From Thermoplasmatota archaeon (lineage in GTDB: Archaea > Thermoplasmatota > E2 > DHVEG-1): a stretch of DNA of 9,587 nt. The notes under the pieces were generated by a model. The model searched no databases. It saw only the letters and a list, made by a program, of their open reading frames with translations, and was not told the DNA's origin. The position numbers and the translations under genes are program-made. Where the stretch lies: assembly GCA_016930995.1 (NCBI GenBank), contig JAFGFQ010000131.1:1-9587 (forward strand). Direction: 5' to 3'. Within the stretch, counting starts at the first letter, position 1. Each line of letters opens with the position of its first letter. Shown in pieces: positions 5,956-9,587 of this stretch.

Positions 5956-6465
5956 ATGGCTATGAAAAAGTATTCTTGGATAGATAGTATTCCTATAACT
6001 CTTGTGACTCTGTTGTTTATCCTGCAAATCGTAGTCGGTTTATATTTGTTATCAGAAATTTCACAACACAAACTTCTGGCGTATATCGGTGTTGGATTAT
6101 ACACGTTTTCAGGGTTGATTTTTGGCATGCTCCCTGTTTTTGAATTTCGTAAGAACGGTCGGGTTCAAAAGGGAAAAAGTTACATCCACACAACAAAACT
6201 TGTAGATACCGGTATCTATGCTATCGTTCGTCATCCTCAATATATCACGTTTATGTGGTGGGCTATAGCTGGAATGTTTCTCTTTCAACATTGGATAATC
6301 ATATGTTTAGGGATTCCTATTCTCCCACTCGCCTATATTGACTTGTTAAATGCAGATAAAAATGGTCTTGAAAAATTTGGGGAAGAATATAAAACATATA
6401 TGGAGAAGGTGCCAAGAGCGAATTTCCTTCTTGGGATCATCCGACTGCTCCGACAGAGGATGTAA
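5956..6465 (+). CDS. Membrane ICMT/PEMT-like methyltransferase (first copy)
   Basis: A 169-residue integral membrane protein with hydrophobic segments at about 12-32, 41-62, 97-117 and 116-131. The conserved C-terminal half has TGIYAIVRHPQY (85-96), FGEEYKTYMEKVPR (141-154) and a short basic tail. RHPxY and the later EE...Y...VPR motif bind S-adenosylmethionine in the isoprenylcysteine carboxyl methyltransferase / phospholipid N-methyltransferase superfamily. The substrate is a membrane-embedded lipid or prenyl group; which one cannot be read from sequence. The usual NnrU or steroid-reductase relatives are less likely given the VPR motif. The start was chosen from the GGAGG spacing. A second ATG 6 nt later is possible. 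A soluble methyltransferase gene follows after only 6 nt, so the two should be co-expressed. Confidence 0.85.
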   Translation: MAMKKYSWIDSIPITLVTLLFILQIVVGLYLLSEISQHKLLAYIGVGLYTFSGLIFGMLPVFEFRKNGRVQKGKSYIHTTKLVDTGIYAIVRHPQYITFMWWAIAGMFLFQHWIIICLGIPILPLAYIDLLNADKNGLEKFGEEYKTYMEKVPRANFLLGIIRLLRQRM

Positions 6466-6471
6466 AACAAG

Positions 6472-7143
6472 ATGTCAGGATTGCATGAATATAGAATGAA
6501 GAAAGACTACATCCGTGAGCGTTTAAACAAATACACAAAAAAAGCGTTTTTACTGCTTCCGAAATATCAGAATCCAAGTATTTTGGATATCGGATGCGGA
6601 ACTGGAGTTGCTACAGTTGAATTAGCAAAACTCTCAAAGGGACATGTCACGGCGATAGATATTGATGAAACGTCATTGAATCTGCTTCAAAGAAAAATTA
6701 AGGAAAACAGATTGGATGACCGGATACGCGTTCTGAAAGATTCAATTCTGACGATGGATTTTCCAGAAGAAAGCTTTGACATCATCTGGGCGGAAGGCTC
6801 GCTCTTTGTTCTTGGCTATGAAATGAGTCTGAAAAAATGGCATCGTTTTTTAAAACCACATGGATTTTTAGTGACTCACGATGAAAACAAGGATATTACA
6901 AAAAAACTCGAGGCGATACCAAAGTATGGGTACAGAAAGATAGGTCATTTTGAGATATCGGATCGTCTCTGGTGGACCGAATACTATATTCCTTTAGAAC
7001 ATCTCATTCAAGAGTTTCAGTTAAAGTATCCTAATGAACCTAAGCTAAGAAATGAGTTACAAAGAGATCTGGTAGAAATTGATACCTGTAAATCAAAGAC
7101 CGTCGTGTGCAGTTCCTTTTTTTCTATACTAGAAAAAATCTAA
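6472..7143 (+). CDS. Class I SAM-dependent methyltransferase
   Basis: A 223-residue soluble protein with a Rossmann-fold methyltransferase core. Motif I is ILDIGCGTGVA (37-47), the acidic end of strand 2 that binds the SAM ribose is in AIDID (61-65), SFDIIWAEGS (101-110) is motif II/IV, and HRFLKPHGFLV (124-134) is the post-II helix and strand. The C-terminal third (WWTEYYIPLEHL, helices up to 223) is a substrate cap without recognisable signature. The family methylates small molecules, quinones or proteins; no substrate is supported here. The ATG lies 6 nt after the ICMT-like stop, with AGAGGA 11 nt upstream inside that gene. Co-transcription with a membrane methyltransferase suggests sequential or parallel methylation of one envelope compound, which is an inference. 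Confidence 0.9.
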   Translation: MSGLHEYRMKKDYIRERLNKYTKKAFLLLPKYQNPSILDIGCGTGVATVELAKLSKGHVTAIDIDETSLNLLQRKIKENRLDDRIRVLKDSILTMDFPEESFDIIWAEGSLFVLGYEMSLKKWHRFLKPHGFLVTHDENKDITKKLEAIPKYGYRKIGHFEISDRLWWTEYYIPLEHLIQEFQLKYPNEPKLRNELQRDLVEIDTCKSKTVVCSSFFSILEKI

Positions 7144-7151
7144 TGTTATCT

Positions 7152-7159
7152 AAAAAAAA
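7152..7159 (-). terminator. Oligo-T end signal for the second ICMT-like gene
   Basis: On the minus strand a run of eight T begins about 34 nt after the stop at 7193, in the 49-bp gap between two convergent genes. This fits an archaeal oligo-T terminator. Confidence 0.4.
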
Positions 7160-7192
7160 TCTTCAAATATGTGAGTAAGGAGTTTAAAATGA

Positions 7193-7705
7193 TTAATGAA
7201 TTCGTATCCAGGGAAGCCATTTTAAGACACGATTTTGATACGAGAGATACTTGTTTCCGAGTATTTTTATTAGCTCTTTTTCCTCATAAGTTGCCATCCT
7301 GTCGTAAATGATGAAAAATGCAATCCAAATCATTATGGAGAGAATTGAAACCATTAGAAAAAGGAACCCTAAACAAAAAAGAAGTATCCCTAGATACATA
7401 GGATGTCTCACCCAGGAATATACACCAGATTCTATGAATTTTTGATGAGTATTTGATTCACTGAAAATAACATCATGAGATTTTGCGACAAGATAAAAAC
7501 TTAAGACAAAGAAAATAAGTGCTGGAATGCTGAGAAGTGGAAACAAAATAATCCCAATAATAACCGTAGAGTAACCAACGATAAGGAGACTTATTGCATC
7601 TATTCCCCAGATGAAGAAAAACAGGAGGAGAAAGATAATCTGAATTCGATCACATAACGGATGTTCAGAGCCCAATCCAAATCTTTTTTCTGAAATTGTA
7701 TTCAC
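7193..7705 (-). CDS. Membrane ICMT/PEMT-like methyltransferase (second copy)
   Basis: A 170-residue integral membrane protein. A hydrophilic N-terminus of about 20 residues is followed by hydrophobic segments near 21-45, 46-73 and 104-134. The C-terminal SAM-binding region has GVYSWVRHPMYLG (94-106), YEEKELIKILG (140-150) and YLSYQNRV (153-160), the pattern of isoprenylcysteine carboxyl / phospholipid methyltransferases. It shares only the family motifs with the copy at 5956, so it is a distant relative and not a recent duplicate. The start codon is GTG (7705-7703). TTTTAAAA centred 25 nt upstream suggests a leaderless mRNA, since no good SD is present. It converges on the soluble methyltransferase gene. 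Confidence 0.85.
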   Translation of the reverse strand: MNTISEKRFGLGSEHPLCDRIQIIFLLLFFFIWGIDAISLLIVGYSTVIIGIILFPLLSIPALIFFVLSFYLVAKSHDVIFSESNTHQKFIESGVYSWVRHPMYLGILLFCLGFLFLMVSILSIMIWIAFFIIYDRMATYEEKELIKILGNKYLSYQNRVLKWLPWIRIH

Positions 7706-7725
7706 GACCTATGAAGGATTTAATC

Positions 7726-7733
7726 TTTTAAAA
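7726..7733 (-). promoter_or_regulatory. TATA-like box of the second ICMT-like gene
   Basis: TTTTAAAA, symmetrical on both strands, is centred at 7729.5. This is about 25 nt before the GTG at 7705 on the minus strand and predicts a start of transcription at or next to the start codon. The adjacent AAGTACTT (7732-7739) is an 8-bp palindrome. Confidence 0.4.
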
Positions 7734-7802
7734 GTACTTAATTGTTACAATCATCAATAGAGTGAACATTTCGAGAAGGGAATAAAACTATTTTTTGATA
7801 AG

Positions 7803-7809
7803 GTATAAA
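7803..7809 (+). promoter_or_regulatory. TATA box of the GIY-YIG-like gene
   Basis: GTATAAAT is preceded by an A/G-rich stretch (GATAAG). It is centred about 26 nt before 7833, giving a leader of about 8 nt to the ATG at 7841. Confidence 0.45.
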
Positions 7810-7840
7810 TCGTTTGTGGGAATTCTGGTGGTATGTGTTC

Positions 7841-8158
7841 ATGAAGTATTATGTGTATATCATCAGGCTTGATGATGCGGTTTTAAAATCACGTACGTTT
7901 AAGCGGCTTAATCCAAACGTGATGCCGGGTTGTCCTTGTTTTTATATTGGCCAGAGTTGTCATCCCCCAGAGACCCGTTTCTGGCAACATAAAAAGGGAT
8001 ATAAGAGCAACCGTTTTGTGAAGAAATATGGGTTGGGTCTCTGTCCACAATTATATGAAAAATTTAACCCGATAGATACGCGGAAAGAAGCAGAACGTAT
8101 CGAGGCGAACCTAACGAAGAGATTGAGAAGTAAGGGGTACGGTGTTTGGTCGAATTAA
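7841..8158 (+). CDS. Small GIY-YIG-superfamily protein
   Basis: A 105-residue protein. YVYII (4-8) and FYIGQS (34-39) are the two strands that name the GIY-YIG nuclease fold. HPPETRFWQHKKG (41-53) carries the conserved helix with the candidate catalytic Arg46, and EAERIEANLTKRLRSKGYGVW (83-103 overall) carries the acidic residue expected to bind the metal (Glu88 is a candidate) and the closing helix. The insert of about 25 residues between the two strands is longer than in minimal UvrC/YhbQ-type domains. Stand-alone proteins of this type are widespread and mostly uncharacterised; a nuclease role is inferred from the fold. The frame can be opened at a TTG (7814), but the TATA position and homologous N-terminus (KYYVYII) favour ATG 7841. 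It is a single-gene unit ended by a hairpin. Confidence 0.8.
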   Translation: MKYYVYIIRLDDAVLKSRTFKRLNPNVMPGCPCFYIGQSCHPPETRFWQHKKGYKSNRFVKKYGLGLCPQLYEKFNPIDTRKEAERIEANLTKRLRSKGYGVWSN

Positions 8159-8192
8159 AATCTCGATTTTAATGACAACTAACTATTTTTTT
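8154..8192 (+). terminator. Hairpin plus oligo-T terminator after the GIY-YIG-like gene
   Basis: ATTAAAAT (8154-8161) and ATTTTAAT (8166-8173) form a perfect 8-bp stem around a CTCG loop, spanning the TAA stop. Seven T residues follow at 8186-8192. The stem is AT-only, so it is weak, but the position right at the stop supports a transcript end. The rest of the gap to 8333 is very AT-rich and holds only the next promoter. Confidence 0.45.
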
Positions 8193-8302
8193 ATCCAATT
8201 AAAACTATAAAAATAAACGGGAAGGTAGATTCAGCTTTGTATATATTAATAAAAAACAATGATAATTTATCTGTAATATTTAAATAATTATTGATAACAA
8301 AA

Positions 8303-8312
8303 TATATATAAC
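8303..8312 (+). promoter_or_regulatory. TATA box of the VIT1/CCC1-like gene
   Basis: ATATATAAC lies about 26 nt before the ATG at 8334, and there is no SD in between (the upstream bases are CATTTCATA). This is the geometry of a leaderless archaeal mRNA. Confidence 0.5.
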
Positions 8313-8333
8313 ATATAAACTAATCATTTCATA

Positions 8334-8810
8334 ATGAGACGCTCCGTGCGAATTGGCTTTAGTTTCGGATTAACATCTGGGATCATTGGGACTCTTGGAT
8401 TGATGGTCGGATTGCACTCTAGTACGAACTCAAAACTGGTGGTCATTGGTGGTATTTTAGCGATAGCGATATCTGAAGGATTTGCTGAGTCGGTTAGTAT
8501 CCATATCGCGAAAGAATTCGAACAAATCTACAATGGAAGAGAAGTGTGGGAGTCGACATTTACCACCTTTATAAGTAAATTTATTTTTTCATCAGTATTC
8601 ATTATCCCGGTAATAATTTTTGAACTTCACGTCGCAATTCTTGAGAGTATCTTGTTTGGACTGTTTCTCTTGTTTCTCATAAGTTTAATAACAGCTCGGG
8701 AACGAAATGTTGACCCTATTAAATTAATAATAAAAAATATCAGTATCGCAGTATTTGTAGTCATTATAACTCATTTAAGCGGCATATGGATATCTGCGAC
8801 TTTTGGATGA
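8334..8810 (+). CDS. VIT1/CCC1-like membrane transporter
   Basis: A 158-residue membrane protein with five helices (about 8-27, 36-54, 80-98, 102-120, 133-153). GLTSGIIGTLGLMVGL (12-27) and the second helix AIAISEGFAESVSIHIAKE (43-61) match the VIT1/CCC1 family of vacuolar-type iron and manganese transporters, where the equivalent segments read GxxxGxxxTxGLxxGL and SIADxxSDALGxHIxE. Glu48, Glu52 and Glu61 are the acidic candidates on helix 2. The cytosolic metal-binding loop found in plant VIT1 is absent or very short (62-79). The metal is not known from sequence; archaeal members of this shape have not been tested as far as I know. The gene is probably leaderless. Its stop codon overlaps the start of a 51-aa ORF. 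Confidence 0.78.
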   Translation: MRRSVRIGFSFGLTSGIIGTLGLMVGLHSSTNSKLVVIGGILAIAISEGFAESVSIHIAKEFEQIYNGREVWESTFTTFISKFIFSSVFIIPVIIFELHVAILESILFGLFLLFLISLITARERNVDPIKLIIKNISIAVFVVIITHLSGIWISATFG

Positions 8811-8962
8811 AAAAAAGGAAAACTACCCCTGCTGAGGAACACGTGCCCATTCTTCAGTGCACCTTAGGAGAGGAGAAAAAATTACTCATATTTCAATTTT
8901 TATTCTTCGTATCACTCTTTCTGTGGAGAACAATCAATTCTGCAATTACCACTGTTCAATAA
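8807..8962 (+). CDS. Small single-helix membrane protein, coupled to the VIT1/CCC1-like gene
   Basis: A 51-codon ORF whose ATG overlaps the upstream TGA as ATGA, the classic arrangement for termination-reinitiation. The protein has a basic start (MKKRK), a polar stretch with EEHVPILQC, then GEEKK and one hydrophobic helix LLIFQFLFFVSLFL (27-40), ending in a short polar tail, so it would be a single-pass protein. No family is recognised. The overlap and the membrane segment make it more convincing than a random frame. There is no SD, and it is not confirmed by a homologue. It could be an accessory subunit of the transporter. Confidence 0.5.
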   Translation: MKKRKTTPAEEHVPILQCTLGEEKKLLIFQFLFFVSLFLWRTINSAITTVQ

Positions 8963-9020
8963 TCAATAAAGAGAGAGGAGGAGAAAATCCCTTCGTTACC
9001 TCGTTGTTTCCTTTTCTTGA
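8963..9020. other. Short non-coding stretch between convergent genes
   Basis: A purine-rich block resembling SD sites (GAGAGGAGGAGAAAA, about 8973-8988) is followed by no start codon in range. A similar block (GGAGAGGAGAAAA) occurs about 108 bases earlier, inside the small ORF. The stretch likely holds the 3' ends of both neighbouring transcripts. Confidence 0.3.
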
Positions 9021-9587
9021 CTAGAGTAATTTAATGAAGAAGAGGAGAACTTTTCCATCTGCTGTTTTCATCGAAGAACCAGCTGTCACGGTGATGGTAG
9101 TTGCTCCGAAACCGAGGATGAATTTCGATTTGACGACTTGGCCTACACCGGGGTCAAGGATTGCAATGGTTCCAGCAGTATCTTTGCCAATGAAGGCGCC
9201 ACCACTTAAGGTGATGGTGTAGGTGACATTGGTTGCTGCAACACCACCTGCATTCTTAACAGATGCAGTGACGAAGAATAATCCGCCCTTTATCCATTCG
9301 ACGACAGGAGCTGGTGCATCAGCGATACTGATGTCATGCCCGTTCGACCAACCGCTTTCCCCACCGTTGATGTCCTTTGCTTTGACACGAATCGTGTAAT
9401 CGCCAGGCTTGGTATAGGTATAGGCTGCAGAGCCAGGTGTTCCAGAGGCGACCGGTCCAATCCAGTCAGTATAGTTGCCCTCACCCCAGTCGAACTTGTA
9501 GGAAACATCTTCTCCTTCAGGATCTGTGGTGGTTGCGGTAAATGTATATTCATTACCTATAGAACCCATGCTAGGACCATCAGGTGC
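9021..9587 (-). CDS. Secreted PKD/CARDB surface protein, C-terminal part (partial)
   Basis: The minus-strand frame is open from the right edge (APDGPS precedes the first Met at 9569) to the TAG at 9021-9023, giving 188 visible residues, so the start is outside the window and that Met is internal. The first 85 residues form a PKD/Ig-like domain: TDPEGEDVSYKFDWGEGN, then PGDYTIRVKAKD and ESGWSN are its signature strands. Next comes a CARDB-like beta-sandwich with GLFFVTASVKNAGG, ATNVTYTITLSGG, LDPG and GATTITVTAG. The protein ends with a hydrophobic VLLFFIKLL tail. Such modules are found repeated in extracellular archaeal adhesins and S-layer-associated proteins. Function and length of the whole protein cannot be told. 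There is no charged stop after the hydrophobic tail, so it may be a buried last strand and not a membrane anchor. Confidence 0.8.
   Translation of the reverse strand, partial: APDGPSMGSIGNEYTFTATTTDPEGEDVSYKFDWGEGNYTDWIGPVASGTPGSAAYTYTKPGDYTIRVKAKDINGGESGWSNGHDISIADAPAPVVEWIKGGLFFVTASVKNAGGVAATNVTYTITLSGGAFIGKDTAGTIAILDPGVGQVVKSKFILGFGATTITVTAGSSMKTADGKVLLFFIKLL

Noticed and set aside
5826..6128. 100-codon minus-strand frame antisense to the ICMT-like gene
   Set aside because: It has no family features and its composition is explained as the shadow of the real coding frame.
7814..7840. TTG start for the GIY-YIG-like gene (114 aa)
   Set aside because: It lies only a few bases after the TATA box, upstream of the predicted transcript start, and the added residues are not part of the fold.
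9034..9222. 62-codon plus-strand frame antisense to the PKD/CARDB protein
   Set aside because: The opposite strand carries recognisable domain motifs.
1..9587. Search for tRNA, rRNA, CRISPR repeats, insertion sequences or toxin-antitoxin pairs
   Set aside because: No repeated spacers, transposase motifs, terminal repeats or cloverleaf-like segments were seen by eye.

Overview
The window looks archaeal, most likely from a mesophilic euryarchaeal lineage such as Thermoplasmatota. This placement is an inference. The grounds are TATA boxes about 25 nt upstream of several starts, some of which imply leaderless or nearly leaderless mRNAs, oligo-T 3' ends, a PKD/CARDB-type surface protein and a VIT1/CCC1-like membrane protein. 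Other genes carry good Shine-Dalgarno (SD) sites. No rRNA, tRNA, CRISPR array, transposase or phage gene was seen, and there is no gene-free stretch over 300 bases.

Layout. (1) 2-2121, plus strand: the end of a thioredoxin-reductase-like flavoprotein, overlapping by ATGA an RlmN/Cfr-like radical SAM protein, followed 6 nt later by a lipoprotein with PD40/TolB-like repeats. (2) 2160-4202, minus strand: an operon of two full-length paralogous membrane proteins and a small winged-helix regulator, all with overlapping junctions, then a separate four-helix membrane protein. The operon promoter has two nested or adjacent inverted repeats. (3) 4410-5729, minus strand: phosphoglucose isomerase. (4) 5869-7705: a methyltransferase cluster. 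An integral-membrane ICMT/PEMT-like enzyme and a soluble class I SAM methyltransferase lie on the plus strand, possibly behind an 18-codon leader ORF. They converge on a second ICMT-like enzyme on the minus strand. (5) 7841-8962, plus strand: a small GIY-YIG-like protein with a hairpin terminator, then a probably leaderless VIT1/CCC1-like transporter whose stop codon overlaps the start of a previously uncounted 51-aa single-helix protein. (6) 9021-9587, minus strand: the C-terminal part of a secreted PKD/CARDB protein that runs off the window.

How it works together. Glycolysis/gluconeogenesis is represented only by PGI. The rest is mostly membrane and envelope biology: lipoprotein, membrane-protein operon with its own regulator, lipid or isoprenyl-cysteine type methyltransferases, metal transporter and surface protein. 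The best candidates for something undescribed are the two-paralogue plus winged-helix operon with its dyad-rich promoter, the RlmN-like protein that lacks one of the two family catalytic cysteines, and the small membrane protein coupled to the VIT1-like gene.
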